A stretch of 64,000 nucleotides of DNA from JAXGQD01 sp040766665 (GCA_040766665.1 JAXGQD010000001.1:124001-188000), one strand, 5' to 3'; positions 41,820 through 50,947 are shown, counted from the stretch's first letter. The notes: generated from the sequence alone by a model not told the origin. Numbers and translations: made by a program.

Positions 41820-42758
41820 ATGCATAAAGAGGGCAAAAGTTTGCTAGCCAAAAAATATCTTTCCTTCCTTTTATCCATTGTATTGATAGTTATGACTTTG
41901 GGCGCATGCGCAGGCAACAAACCGGAGCCACAAGCAATGTCGCTGAAAATCGGCCTTATGCCAGCCGTTGACGCGGCGCCTTTTTTTCTGGCGGAAGAGC
42001 AGGGTTATTACGATGAATTGGGGCTGCAAGTCGAGCTGCAGCTTTTCAATAATGCCCAAGACCGACAAAGCGCGCTGCAAACGCAGAGTATAGACGGAGC
42101 CATCAGTGACCTCATTGCCGTGGCGACAAATGTAGACGCTGGTTTTAAAATCAAAGCAACGACCATGACCAACGGCATTTTCCCTATCCTGATGCGAGCG
42201 GATGCCCTCGAAAAGCAAGATCTTAAAGTCGGCATGATGGAGGTCAGTGTGACCAATTTTCTTGTCGATGAATGGTTGGGTGAAGAGCACACGATTGAGA
42301 AAGTCTATATCAACGATATTCCCGCACGACTCAGCGCGATTGGCAGTGGGCACTTGGATATGGGCATTTTTCCGGAGCCTCTAGCTTCAATGGGCGAGCT
42401 GCAGGGTTTGAAGAAGCTGACCTATCCGAGTGAGGATAAGTTTTGCCCGGATGTGCTGGTCTTCACAGAACAGGCGCTGGTAGAAAAAGATACATCCATT
42501 GCGGCTTTTCACAAAGCGTACAACAAGGCCATCGCGGCACTTAATGCGGACCCGCAAGCGGCGAAAGAAATCCTACTGGAAAAAATTCCCAATCTTAAAG
42601 AGGAAATCAGGGACAGTATGGCTTTGCCGCAGTTCACAAACGCGCAAGTACAAGATGAGGCCTACATCGAAAAAATTATCCAATGGACGGAAAAAGTCAT
42701 TAAAAAAGATTTGAACGTTACGGCAGCCGATTTGGTCGAACGAAAGTACAGCAAGTGA
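41820..42758 (+). CDS. ABC transporter substrate-binding lipoprotein, NMT1/SsuA-like, 312 aa
   Basis: A signal peptide ends in the lipobox T-L-G-A-C (cysteine about 31). The mature part opens with the NMT1/THI5-like pattern K-I-G-L-M-P-A-V-D-A-A-P-F-F-L-A-E-E-Q-G (about 42-61) and Y-D-E-L-G-L. This family binds sulfonates, nitrate, thiamine precursors or other small organic ions. Its operon partners are the ATPase and permease next to it, followed by a sulfite-reduction cluster, so an organosulfonate or sulfur ligand is plausible. The ATG at 41820 lacks a good ribosome-binding site; a TTG at 41841 with GAGGG upstream gives a neater signal peptide and may be the true start. Confidence 0.87.
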   Translation: MHKEGKSLLAKKYLSFLLSIVLIVMTLGACAGNKPEPQAMSLKIGLMPAVDAAPFFLAEEQGYYDELGLQVELQLFNNAQDRQSALQTQSIDGAISDLIAVATNVDAGFKIKATTMTNGIFPILMRADALEKQDLKVGMMEVSVTNFLVDEWLGEEHTIEKVYINDIPARLSAIGSGHLDMGIFPEPLASMGELQGLKKLTYPSEDKFCPDVLVFTEQALVEKDTSIAAFHKAYNKAIAALNADPQAAKEILLEKIPNLKEEIRDSMALPQFTNAQVQDEAYIEKIIQWTEKVIKKDLNVTAADLVERKYSK

Positions 42759-43495
42759 TGGTGGAGATACGGGATTTAAAGCTGACCTATGGTACGGAAC
42801 TGGCCTTGAACGGGCTGAGTCTGCAACTTGAGGCGGGAAATTCCTATGCGTTGATCGGTCCTTCAGGCTGTGGCAAAAGCAGCCTACTTCTGGCGATCGC
42901 AGGCTTAATCAAGCCGGATACCGGAACGATTTTGATTAAAGGCCAGCCTGTGTCCAAGGTACGGCGTGAGACGGGTTTGGTTTTACAGAGTGGGGGACTT
43001 TTGCCCTGGAAAACAGCATGGAAAAATGCCGCTCTAGCCTTAGAAAACAGGCAAGTGGAGGAAGCCACCATCGCAATCCGCCTGACGGATATCTTTCAGG
43101 AACTGGGCATTTTTGAGTTCAAGGACAAATATCCCGGCCAACTTTCTTTTGGGCAAAAACAACGCGTCGCCCTGGCTCGCACGCTGGTGCTGGAACCGGA
43201 TCTACTGCTGCTCGATGAGCCCTCGGCTTCACTTGATGCGCTGAACGCGGAGCTCATTCAAAATCTGCTCCTGGATCTACACGCCAAGGCACCGCGCACT
43301 ACGCTACTGGTCACGCACAATATCGAAGAGGCAGTTTTTTTAGGCGAAAAGATCATCGTCATGGAGCGTGCTAGGATACGCACCATCATCGATAACCCCT
43401 ATTTTGGAGATAAAGACTTACGTTTCAAGGACCAGTTTTACAAGCTCTGCTTGGACTTGCGCCAATGGCTGCGCCCGGAAGCAGGTGAGCCATGA
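42755..43495 (+). CDS. ABC transporter ATPase, SsuB/TauB-like, 246 aa
   Basis: Walker A G-P-S-G-C-G-K-S-S (about 36-44), Q loop near Q-S-G, signature L-S-F-G-Q-K-Q-R (about 129-136, LSFGQ instead of LSGGQ), Walker B L-L-L-L-D-E-P-S-A (about 149-157) and the switch histidine in T-H-N (about 187). Length and order match the ATPases of the nitrate/sulfonate/taurine importer family. It overlaps the substrate-binding gene by four bases and the permease gene by four, a tightly coupled operon. Confidence 0.93.
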   Translation: MMVEIRDLKLTYGTELALNGLSLQLEAGNSYALIGPSGCGKSSLLLAIAGLIKPDTGTILIKGQPVSKVRRETGLVLQSGGLLPWKTAWKNAALALENRQVEEATIAIRLTDIFQELGIFEFKDKYPGQLSFGQKQRVALARTLVLEPDLLLLDEPSASLDALNAELIQNLLLDLHAKAPRTTLLVTHNIEEAVFLGEKIIVMERARIRTIIDNPYFGDKDLRFKDQFYKLCLDLRQWLRPEAGEP

Positions 43496-44241
43496 CAGCA
43501 GCGCCACGAATTCTTAAAAGCAAGACGCTGGTGGGCAGCGTACTTTTGCTCCTGATTTGGTATGCCCTCCATTTGTTTCTGGGTTCGGCCATTGTCCCTT
43601 CACCCTGGCAGACCTTTGCAGCGCTTTGGACTTTAGTGCTAGAAGGGGGACTACTGAAGCACCTGCTCTTTAGCCTCATGCGCATCCTCGTAGCCGTCGT
43701 ACTGGCGATGGTTTTTGGAGTGGCACTGGGCCTTTGGGCCGGGCAATCACGGAGGGCGGACTTTTTCATCACGCCACTGGCCTATTTACTTTATCCGCTG
43801 CCGAAGGTGGCCTTTCTGCCGCTCTTTATGCTGCTCTTTGGTTTGGGAGAGACGGCCAAGATTCTCTTGATTTTCTCGGTCATCCTTTTTCATATCATTC
43901 TTGCGTTGCGCGATGCGGTGAAAGAGATGCCTCAGGACTTGCGTATTTCCATGGCTTCCATCGATTTGAGCAAGAGGGAGACCTACCGACATCTGCTATT
44001 GCCTGCGGCATTGCCGAAGATGATTTCGGCGTTGCGGGTCAGCATAGGAATTAGTATTGCAACTTTGTTTTTCAGCGAGAATTTTGCCACAACTTACGGG
44101 ATTGGTTATTTCATCATGAACGCCTGGGTGATGGCTAATTATGTGGAGATGTTTGCCGGGATTTTGGCGATGAGTCTGCTGGGCAGCCTGCTCTTTAAGC
44201 TGATTGATTTGGCGGAAAAGCGCCTTTGTCCCTGGCTTTGA
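43492..44241 (+). CDS. ABC transporter permease, SsuC-like, 249 aa
   Basis: About six membrane segments and the binding-protein-dependent permease loop (E-A-A-like): D-L-S-K-R-E-T-Y-R-H-L-L-L-P-A-A-L-P (about 158-175), which docks the ATPase. The layout is that of the SsuC/TauC group. It closes the three-gene importer operon. Confidence 0.9.
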   Translation: MTAAPRILKSKTLVGSVLLLLIWYALHLFLGSAIVPSPWQTFAALWTLVLEGGLLKHLLFSLMRILVAVVLAMVFGVALGLWAGQSRRADFFITPLAYLLYPLPKVAFLPLFMLLFGLGETAKILLIFSVILFHIILALRDAVKEMPQDLRISMASIDLSKRETYRHLLLPAALPKMISALRVSIGISIATLFFSENFATTYGIGYFIMNAWVMANYVEMFAGILAMSLLGSLLFKLIDLAEKRLCPWL

Positions 44242-44432
44242 GTGGATTATTACGGCAAAATCAAGGCCAAATTTCCAACGTTTCAATCTTATTGATTTTA
44301 TGCAACAATCCGGGGCTAAAAATTCATGATTTTGGTCATAGATATTGTTATAGTGATTTGTGATAATGAACTAAATTAACAGGGATACTCACGGGCGTCT
44401 CTGGACAATATTCCTGAATTCGGGAGGTTGCT

Positions 44433-45203
44433 ATGTTTACAGAAGAGGTGGGCGCTGCCGCTAAGGCTGCGCAAGCCAAAGTTTCGCTGTTGAAAAACAA
44501 TCCCTTGGGCTATTTTTTGGCGGCGATGCTGGCAGGCATTTATGTCGGTTTCGGTATACTCCTGATTTTCAGTATCGGCGGCATGCTTCAAGGGGCAGCC
44601 TATACGAAAATCATCATGGGTGTATCCTTTGGTATTGCGTTAAGTCTTGTGATCATCGCAGGCAGCGAACTGTTCACCGGCAATAACATGATCATGAGCT
44701 TTGGCTTGATGAGTAAAACGATTCGCCCGGGGGATGCGTTTAAGCTCTGGATTGTGTGTTGGCTGGGTAATCTCGCCGGTTCGATGCTTTTGGCGCTGCT
44801 CTTTTGGGGGGCGGGTTTTGCCAATGGAAATATCGGGACTTTTATCGCAGAAACCTCTCTGGCCAAAATGACTGTGCCTTTCCTGCCGCTTTTCCTGCGC
44901 GGTCTGCTTTGTAACATGCTGGTTTGCCTGGCGGTTTGGAGTGCCATGCGTTGTAAGAGTGAGAGCGGTAAGTTGATTATGATTTTCTGGTGTCTTTTTG
45001 CCTTTATTACCACGGGTTTTGAACACAGCGTGGCAAATATGACGCTCCTGACGGTCGGTTTGCTGGCGCCGCAGGGGCTGGGACTGAGTTTGGCCGGCTT
45101 TGCCTATAATCTTTTGGTCGTTACCCTCGGTAACATGGTGGGCGGGATTTTACTGATTGCCCTGCCTTACCAAATCATTGCCTCTAGAAAGGAAGTGTCT
45201 TAA
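44433..45203 (+). CDS. Formate/nitrite-family channel, probable hydrosulfide/sulfite channel, 256 aa
   Basis: Six membrane segments with the FNT signature motifs: N-P-L-G-Y-F at the N-terminus, G-S-E-L-F-T-G-N-N-M (about 74-83), L-C-N-M-L-V-C-L-A-V-W (about 156-166), F-E-H-S-V-A-N-M (about 193-200) and L-G-N-M-V-G-G (about 230). The gene sits two bases before asrA. In clostridia an FNT protein linked to asrABC was shown to be a hydrosulfide channel (HSC), so release of sulfide or uptake of sulfite is more likely here than formate transport. That is an analogy, not shown by this sequence alone. Confidence 0.9.
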   Translation: MFTEEVGAAAKAAQAKVSLLKNNPLGYFLAAMLAGIYVGFGILLIFSIGGMLQGAAYTKIIMGVSFGIALSLVIIAGSELFTGNNMIMSFGLMSKTIRPGDAFKLWIVCWLGNLAGSMLLALLFWGAGFANGNIGTFIAETSLAKMTVPFLPLFLRGLLCNMLVCLAVWSAMRCKSESGKLIMIFWCLFAFITTGFEHSVANMTLLTVGLLAPQGLGLSLAGFAYNLLVVTLGNMVGGILLIALPYQIIASRKEVS

Positions 45204-45205
45204 GT

Positions 45206-46225
45206 ATGGGCTATGTTTTTACGGCAGCCAATCTCAATGCCGTTCTTAAGGAACTGGGCAAAAGTTATCGGCTCTTTGCACCGCATCGCTATGCGCTGGA
45301 CGGGGCTTATTCCGATACCGACACGGTGCGTTACGCTGAGGTCAAAGCAATAGAAGAAATCGAGCTTCGTCAAAAGAGCAGCTTTTCCTATAAAGAAGCG
45401 ATTTTGCCGATTTCCGAAACGCTCTTTTTCTATACGGAGGACGAGGTGAAGACCGCGGATCCTCCGGGCAAAGCGGCGCTGATTTTTTTACGCAGTTGTG
45501 ATATGCATGCGGTCAAGTGTTTGGACGAAATCTACCTGCGTAACGGGGAAGAGGATTACTACTACAAACGGCTACGTGAGTCGGCCAAGTTTGTGCTGAT
45601 CGGCTGTGCCGCGGCTTTTGAAAACTGTTTCTGTGTGGATATGAACACGAATATCTCCACGGATTACGATGCCAGCCTCGACGAAAAAGACGGAAAATAC
45701 TACGTCGACAATAAAAATGACGCTTGGACGGATCTTTTTAGCTCAGTAGCTGAGTCAGAAGAAGTGACACCTGCCCATGTGACTGAGACAGCGACGCGAG
45801 TCAAGTTGCCCGAAGGTGCAGATGGCAAAATGCTCCTCCATCCCATGTGGGAACAGTACGATGCGCGCTGCATCAGTTGCGGCCGTTGTAACTACTCCTG
45901 CCCAACCTGTACCTGCTTTAGCATGCAGGACATTTTCTATACGGATAACGGAAAGGTGGGCGAACGCCGCCGTGTCTGGGCTTCCTGCATGGTGGATGGT
46001 TTTACCGATGTCGCCGGTGGCGGCAGCTATCGTAAAACGCCGGGTCAGCGGATGCGTTTTCGTGTGATGCACAAGGTGGCGGATTACAAGGACCGCTTTG
46101 GTTATCACATGTGTGTCGGTTGCGGTCGTTGTGACGATGTCTGCCCCGAATACATCAGCTTCTCGACGGCGGTGACCGAGCTCGCCAATCAAATGGAAAA
46201 ACTGAACAGGAGGGTGGACGAGTGA
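45206..46225 (+). CDS. asrA: Anaerobic sulfite reductase subunit A, 339 aa
   Basis: The C-terminal half holds two ferredoxin-like [4Fe-4S] clusters: C-I-S-C-G-R-C-N-Y-S-C (about 222-232) and C-V-G-C-G-R-C-D-D-V-C (about 304-314), as in AsrA and the HdrA/hydrogenase beta-type iron-sulfur subunits. It transfers electrons from AsrB to the siroheme subunit AsrC, so sulfite is reduced to sulfide with NADH. It is the first enzyme gene of the operon, behind the FNT channel; the next gene overlaps its stop by four bases. Confidence 0.94.
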   Translation: MGYVFTAANLNAVLKELGKSYRLFAPHRYALDGAYSDTDTVRYAEVKAIEEIELRQKSSFSYKEAILPISETLFFYTEDEVKTADPPGKAALIFLRSCDMHAVKCLDEIYLRNGEEDYYYKRLRESAKFVLIGCAAAFENCFCVDMNTNISTDYDASLDEKDGKYYVDNKNDAWTDLFSSVAESEEVTPAHVTETATRVKLPEGADGKMLLHPMWEQYDARCISCGRCNYSCPTCTCFSMQDIFYTDNGKVGERRRVWASCMVDGFTDVAGGGSYRKTPGQRMRFRVMHKVADYKDRFGYHMCVGCGRCDDVCPEYISFSTAVTELANQMEKLNRRVDE

Positions 46226-47010
46226 ATACGTATCTTCCTTTTGCCTCAAAAATTGTTGAGGTCATTAAGCACACGCCTATTGAGTATACGTTCCGCATGG
46301 CCTATCGCGGTGATGTGAAGCCGGGGCAGTTTTTTGAAGTCTCGCTGCCAAAATTCGGAGAGGCCCCGATTTCGGTCAGCGGCATTACAGAAGACTTGGT
46401 CGATTTGACCATTCGTAAAGTGGGTAAGGTCACCAATGAGATCTTTGAAAACTACGTGGGCGACACGCTCTGGATGCGCGGTCCCTACGGTAACGGCTTC
46501 GATGTCGAGCACTATCGCGGCAGTGAGCTCCTGATTATGGCGGGCGGCACGGGTCTCTCACCGGTGCGCGGCGTGATGGATTATTTTGCCAGAAATATTG
46601 CAGAAGTGCAGCGACTGACCCTGATTGCGGGCTTTAAGTCAGCAGCGGATATTCTTTTTTTCGAGGACATCGGGCGTTGGCGTAAAACAGCGGATGTCAT
46701 CCTGACGGTGGATACGGGCGAAAGCACGCCGCAATACCACATCGGTTTGGTGACGGAGTATATTCCGGGTCTGAAATTCAAAGATGTCAGCCAGGCCAAA
46801 GCCATCGTCGTTGGCCCTCCGCCGATGATGCGTTTTTCGACTGCCGGACTTCTTACCCTGGGCTTCCAAAGCGACAACATCTGGGTGAGCCACGAGCGGA
46901 AAATGTGTTGCGGAATCGGGAAATGCGGCCACTGTAAGATCGGTGACAGTTATGTCTGTCTTGACGGTCCTGTATTTACCTACACCAAGGGCATCAGTCT
47001 GGTGGATTAA
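46222..47010 (+). CDS. asrB: Anaerobic sulfite reductase subunit B (flavoprotein), 262 aa
   Basis: It is a ferredoxin-NADP reductase-like protein: FAD site R-G-P-Y-G-N-G-F (about 88-95), NAD site G-G-T-G-L-S-P-V (about 108-115), and a C-terminal [2Fe-2S] motif C-C-G-I-G-K-C-G-H-C (about 225-234) with a fourth cysteine in Y-V-C, like PyrK. It oxidises NADH and feeds AsrA/AsrC. The start is GTG, overlapping the asrA stop as GTGA. Length is normal for AsrB. Confidence 0.94.
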   Translation: MNTYLPFASKIVEVIKHTPIEYTFRMAYRGDVKPGQFFEVSLPKFGEAPISVSGITEDLVDLTIRKVGKVTNEIFENYVGDTLWMRGPYGNGFDVEHYRGSELLIMAGGTGLSPVRGVMDYFARNIAEVQRLTLIAGFKSAADILFFEDIGRWRKTADVILTVDTGESTPQYHIGLVTEYIPGLKFKDVSQAKAIVVGPPPMMRFSTAGLLTLGFQSDNIWVSHERKMCCGIGKCGHCKIGDSYVCLDGPVFTYTKGISLVD

Positions 47011-47021
47011 GGAGGGACGAG

Positions 47022-48017
47022 ATGAGCATGGATATCAACACCAAGAAACTGAAAAAGAATGCCTTCCGTGTCACCAAGGTGAGAGGGAAGACGGCATCCA
47101 GAATACGTATTCCGGGCGGCAATGTCAGCGCTGAGGTTTTGACCGAGTTGGCCTCGGTGGCAGAGCGTTTCGGCAACGGGACCTTGCATATTACCTCGCG
47201 TCAGGGTTTTGAAATTCCGGACATTGACTATGCGGACATGCCTCTCGTGAACGAGGCCATCCAGCCTATCATCGAAAAGATGGCGATTAATCAGTCCACA
47301 CCGGGGCAGGGCTACGACGCCTCGGGTACGAGAAACATTACTTCATGCATCGGCAACCGTGTTTGCCCCTACGCCTGTTATGACACGACGGCTTTTGCCA
47401 AACGTATCGAGAAGGCGATTTTTCCGCATGACCTGCACTTCAAAGTGGCCTTGACGGGCTGCCCAAACGACTGTGCTAAAGTGCGCATGCATGACTTCGG
47501 TATCATCGGTATGACAGATCCCCTCTTCAATCCGGACCGCTGTGTCAGTTGCGGGGCTTGCGAAAAATACTGCCGCAAAAAATCGGTCCAAGCCATTGAG
47601 ATGGTGAATGAGCGCCCTTACCGCAATGTCGAAAAATGCATTGGCTGTGGTGAATGCGTCATCAACTGCCCCATGCGGGCCTGGACACGCGGTGAAGGGG
47701 CGAACAAGCGCTACCGTTTGACGCTTTTCGGGCGTACCGGTAAACGTAATCCGCGCCTGGGCCAGGACTTCATCAAATTTATTGACGAGGCTAGCATCAT
47801 CAAGATTATTTTGAATACCTACGATTACGTCGAGCAGTACATCTCGCCTGACGCCCCCGCGCGCAAAGAACACATCGGCTATATCGTCGATCGCACGGGT
47901 TTCGAAGAGTACAAGAAGTGGGCTCTGAAGGATGTTAAACTGCCTCCGGAAGCCATCGTTTACGGGCCGCTTTATTGGCACGGCCCGCAGTATATGGACA
48001 TGACGCTTGCCCGTTAG
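47022..48017 (+). CDS. asrC: Anaerobic sulfite reductase subunit C (siroheme), 331 aa
   Basis: The siroheme/[4Fe-4S] ligand motifs of sulfite and nitrite reductases are present: T-S-C-I-G-N-R-V-C-P-Y-A-C (about 107-119) and A-L-T-G-C-P-N-D-C-A-K (about 144-154). A ferredoxin insertion follows with C-V-S-C-G-A-C-E-K-Y-C (about 174-184) and C-I-G-C-G-E-C-V-I-N-C (about 206-216). It catalyses the six-electron reduction of sulfite to sulfide. The operon channel-asrA-asrB-asrC is complete. Confidence 0.95.
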   Translation: MSMDINTKKLKKNAFRVTKVRGKTASRIRIPGGNVSAEVLTELASVAERFGNGTLHITSRQGFEIPDIDYADMPLVNEAIQPIIEKMAINQSTPGQGYDASGTRNITSCIGNRVCPYACYDTTAFAKRIEKAIFPHDLHFKVALTGCPNDCAKVRMHDFGIIGMTDPLFNPDRCVSCGACEKYCRKKSVQAIEMVNERPYRNVEKCIGCGECVINCPMRAWTRGEGANKRYRLTLFGRTGKRNPRLGQDFIKFIDEASIIKIILNTYDYVEQYISPDAPARKEHIGYIVDRTGFEEYKKWALKDVKLPPEAIVYGPLYWHGPQYMDMTLAR

Positions 48018-48036
48018 GGTGAATACTCAGGACGCC

Positions 48037-48088
48037 CAGCCCACTGTGAAGTTATCTGATTTATGCCAGGGCAGCACGATGTGGGCTG
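48037..48088 (+). promoter_or_regulatory. Leader structure with weak resemblance to a cobalamin riboswitch
   Basis: CAGCCCAC (48037-48044) and GTGGGCTG (48081-48088) form a perfect eight-pair long-range stem right before the importer gene. In and around it are GGTGAA (48018-48023), CCCACTGTGA (48040-48050) and TGCCAGG (48064-48070), words that recall parts of the cobalamin element, but the AGGAGACC part of the B12 box is missing and the region is too short for a full riboswitch. Confidence 0.3.
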
Positions 48089-48104
48089 ATAAGAAAGAGA
48101 GATA

Positions 48105-49094
48105 TTGCGATTGAAAAGGCTGAGTGTGCCGGTCTTTGTATTTATTTTAGCCATTTTCTTGCAGGCTTGTGCGGCGGGTACGGCGCCTTTTTCGACCTCT
48201 GCAACGGAATCTGAAACGACGCGCAATCCTTTGCCCTATGACAGCCCGATGTTTAAGACAGAAGAGAGCAGCGTCACGGATGCGGCGGTGACTTTGGCCA
48301 CAGAGGCGCATCGGGTGGTCGCCCTGGGTTCGTCACTTGCAGAGATGTGGACTTTGGCGGGCGGTACTTTGGTCGGTACGACAGAGGACAGCTTGGATGA
48401 GTTTCCCGAGCTGCAGGAGGCGTCAGTAGCCTCTGTCGGCAGCGTAAAGACACCTGCACTGGAAAGCATTCTGGCGCTGGAGCCGGATCTCGTGATTCTA
48501 AGCGCGGATTTAGCGGCGCATACAGCGATGAAAAGCATTCTGGAAGAAGCCAAGATTCGCAGCTACTATGCGCATGTCAAAACCTTTGAGGATTATTTGC
48601 AGGCCATGGCAGAGCTTTGTGCGCTGACGGGCCGCCAGGATCTGTATCAGGAAAATGCTTTAGATGTGCAAAAGCTGATTACTACAGAAAAGGCAACCTT
48701 TAAGCTATCTAATCCCGCCCCGACTTATCTCTTACTCCGAATGCATTCTTCGGGAGGCAAAGTGGTCGCCCGTGAGCAGATTGCGGCAGATATTTTGACG
48801 GAGCTGGGCGCAGTGAACATTGCCGCAGATGACAGCGACTTGCTCGATGATTTGAGCATGGAAGCGATTTTGGAGAAGGATCCTGATTATATTTTTGTGG
48901 TCAGCATGGGCGATGAAACGGCGGCCATCAAGACTTTAGCGGAGATGTTTGAAGCGCAACCGGCTTGGCAAAACTTACGCGCCGTCCGCGAAAACCGTAT
49001 CATTCAACTGCCCAAAGCCCTCTTTCACAACAAACCGAATGCCCGTTGGGGAGAAGCGTATGCCTATATCATCCGCATTCTCAGCCAGCCCTGA
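48105..49094 (+). CDS. Substrate-binding lipoprotein of a BtuF/FecB-type importer, 329 aa
   Basis: The signal peptide ends in the lipobox F-L-Q-A-C (cysteine about 22). After a disordered Thr/Ser-rich linker (about 27-60) comes the periplasmic-binding-protein (type III) fold: R-V-V-A-L-G-S-S-L-A-E (about 68-78), V-G-S-V-K-T-P-A-L-E-S-I-L-A-L-E-P-D-L-V (about 108-128), and a C-terminal W-x-x-L-R-A-V-R-E-N-R-I. It binds iron-siderophore, heme or cobalamin. The start is uncertain (TTG at 48105 or 48111). The next gene overlaps its end by 35 bases, so the operon is coupled. Confidence 0.85.
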   Translation: MRLKRLSVPVFVFILAIFLQACAAGTAPFSTSATESETTRNPLPYDSPMFKTEESSVTDAAVTLATEAHRVVALGSSLAEMWTLAGGTLVGTTEDSLDEFPELQEASVASVGSVKTPALESILALEPDLVILSADLAAHTAMKSILEEAKIRSYYAHVKTFEDYLQAMAELCALTGRQDLYQENALDVQKLITTEKATFKLSNPAPTYLLLRMHSSGGKVVAREQIAADILTELGAVNIAADDSDLLDDLSMEAILEKDPDYIFVVSMGDETAAIKTLAEMFEAQPAWQNLRAVRENRIIQLPKALFHNKPNARWGEAYAYIIRILSQP

Positions 49095-50085
49095 GCAGCC
49101 ACGGCGCAGAGCGGCGCTGTGGTTGGGTGCAATCCTGCTTACTTTACTCGTGCTTTTCCTAAACCTTAGTTTAGGGGGGAGTCGCGTGTCTCTGACAGAT
49201 CTTTGGCAAGCCTTCCTGAACCCCGGCACGGATAGCCATGCCGCACAAATCCTCTATTTGTTGCGTCTGCCGCGCATCGCAGCCTGCATTCTCTGTGGTG
49301 GTGCCTTGGCCTGCAGCGGCCTGCTTATCCAGACCGTATTACACTCACCCCTGGCCAGTCCCGGGATTATAGGGGTCAATGCCGGAGCCGGTTTTTCTGT
49401 GGTTCTGGTTGCCTTCCTTTTTCCTGCTGCCTTCTGGCCCAAGATTACCGCGGCTTTTCTAGGCGCACTACTGACCGTTTTACTGGTCTACGCCATTGCC
49501 AAAAAGTCTGCGGCTTCGAAAGTCACCATCGTCTTGGCAGGAGTCGCCGTTTCCAGTCTGCTCACAGCGATGAGCGATGCCCTGATTACCATTAACCCGG
49601 CCGCGGTGATGGATCGCAGTTCTTTTGCCATGGGCGGATTCTCCGCCATCGGTTCGCGTCAGATTCTCCTAACGGCCCCTTTCATCTTACTGAGTTTCGT
49701 GGCTGCCCTGTTTTTGGCCAGGCATCTCGAAGTGCTGAGCATGGGCGATGAGGTGGCCTGGTCTTTGGGCGTACGCGTATCTCTCATGCGCTTTTTGGCA
49801 CTGTTTTGTGCGGCACTTTTGGCCGCCTCAGCCGTGAGCATCGGCGGATTGATTGGTTTCGTAGGCCTCATCGCCCCGCACATCGCCCGTTTACTGTTTA
49901 AGTCGCGTTTCCTCAAACTCCTGCTCTTTTCTTTTTGGTTTGGTGCGCTTTTGGTGCTGATTTGCGACCTGATCGCGCGGCGGCTCTTTTTGCCCTATGA
50001 ATTACCTACCGGTATCGTCTTAGCCTTTGTCGGTGCGCCTTTCTTCCTCTTCCTGCTTTTAACCCGCAGGAGGGAACGCGTATGA
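49060..50085 (+). CDS. BtuC/FecCD-type ABC permease, 341 aa
   Basis: Ten membrane segments with the family hallmarks L-W-Q-A-F (about 46), L-R-L-P-R-I-A-A-C-I-L-C-G-G-A-L-A-C-S-G (about 69-88), S-P-L-A-S-P-G-I-I-G-V-N-A-G-A (about 97-111) and I-G-F-V-G-L-I-A-P-H (about 268-277). It starts at the ATG at 49060, which has GGGGAG upstream; a longer frame reading back into the substrate-binding gene has no permease content. It forms the pore of the siderophore/cobalamin importer. Confidence 0.92.
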   Translation: MPISSAFSASPEQPRRRAALWLGAILLTLLVLFLNLSLGGSRVSLTDLWQAFLNPGTDSHAAQILYLLRLPRIAACILCGGALACSGLLIQTVLHSPLASPGIIGVNAGAGFSVVLVAFLFPAAFWPKITAAFLGALLTVLLVYAIAKKSAASKVTIVLAGVAVSSLLTAMSDALITINPAAVMDRSSFAMGGFSAIGSRQILLTAPFILLSFVAALFLARHLEVLSMGDEVAWSLGVRVSLMRFLALFCAALLAASAVSIGGLIGFVGLIAPHIARLLFKSRFLKLLLFSFWFGALLVLICDLIARRLFLPYELPTGIVLAFVGAPFFLFLLLTRRRERV

Positions 50086-50861
50086 TGCGGCTTGAGGGAA
50101 TAGAACTGCGCTACGAAGGAAAGACTGCACTGCAGCTGGAGTCTTTGGACATAGCCGCTGGTGAGTTTATTGCGCTGGTCGGTCCTAATGGCAGTGGCAA
50201 AACAAGCCTGCTCAAATTGCTTGCCGCCCAGATAAAGCCCAATGTGGGATGTATCCGGCTTGAAGGGCGTGATTTGAACGCCTTCTCGCCTAAGGAACGC
50301 AGCCGCAAGCTGGCCTATTTTCCGCAAGACCGCCCGCTGCCCAATATGGATGTGCAGACGCTAGTCTCGCATGGACGTTTTCCGCACCAGGGCTTCGGAC
50401 GTATCATGCAGGAAGCCGACCAGCGCGCCGTGCAGGAGGCACTACAATTGGCGGGTTTGGAGGCTTTCGCCCAGCGTACTCTCCATTCGCTCTCCGGCGG
50501 TGAACGGCAGCGTGCCTACCTGGCGATGCTGATTGCCCAGGACGCTGATGTGCTGCTGCTCGATGAGCCCAGTACGTTTTTGGATATCCGCTACCAGTTG
50601 GAGGTACTCGAGATCCTGCGTCAGCTTCATCAGTGTGGCAAAACCATCCTCTGCGCCATCCATGACCTCCCCGCCGCCTTTAGCTATGCCGCCCGTATCC
50701 TGCTGCTGCAGGAAGGCCATCTTGTGGCGGACGCTGCTCCCGCCGCACTCGCACAAAGCCACAAACTTGAAGAGGTTTTCACCGTTCGATTACAGGAACA
50801 AAACGAAGCCGCTTTGTTTCGTTATGGCATTGCAGCGCCGAAAAAAATAGCCGATACTTGA
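50082..50861 (+). CDS. BtuD/FecE-type ABC ATPase, 259 aa
   Basis: Walker A G-P-N-G-S-G-K-T-S (about 33-41), signature L-S-G-G-E-R-Q-R (about 136-143), Walker B V-L-L-L-D-E-P-S-T (about 158-166) and H-D-L near 194. The typical F-P-Q-D and L-V-S-H-G-R-x-P segments of the iron-siderophore/cobalamin group are present. It overlaps the permease gene by four bases and completes the importer. Confidence 0.93.
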   Translation: MMRLEGIELRYEGKTALQLESLDIAAGEFIALVGPNGSGKTSLLKLLAAQIKPNVGCIRLEGRDLNAFSPKERSRKLAYFPQDRPLPNMDVQTLVSHGRFPHQGFGRIMQEADQRAVQEALQLAGLEAFAQRTLHSLSGGERQRAYLAMLIAQDADVLLLDEPSTFLDIRYQLEVLEILRQLHQCGKTILCAIHDLPAAFSYAARILLLQEGHLVADAAPAALAQSHKLEEVFTVRLQEQNEAALFRYGIAAPKKIADT

Positions 50862-50947
50862 GTCAAGTGAGCATGTGGCGAGCTGGTCTTTTGCCACACT
50901 TAATGACGACTCACTCATGACGAAACAACGACGAAAGAGGCTGTGAT

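Noticed and set aside
44325..44395. Rex or FNR operator before the FNT-asr operon
   Set aside because: TTGTGATAATGAAC resembles half of a Rex site, but the second half does not match well enough.
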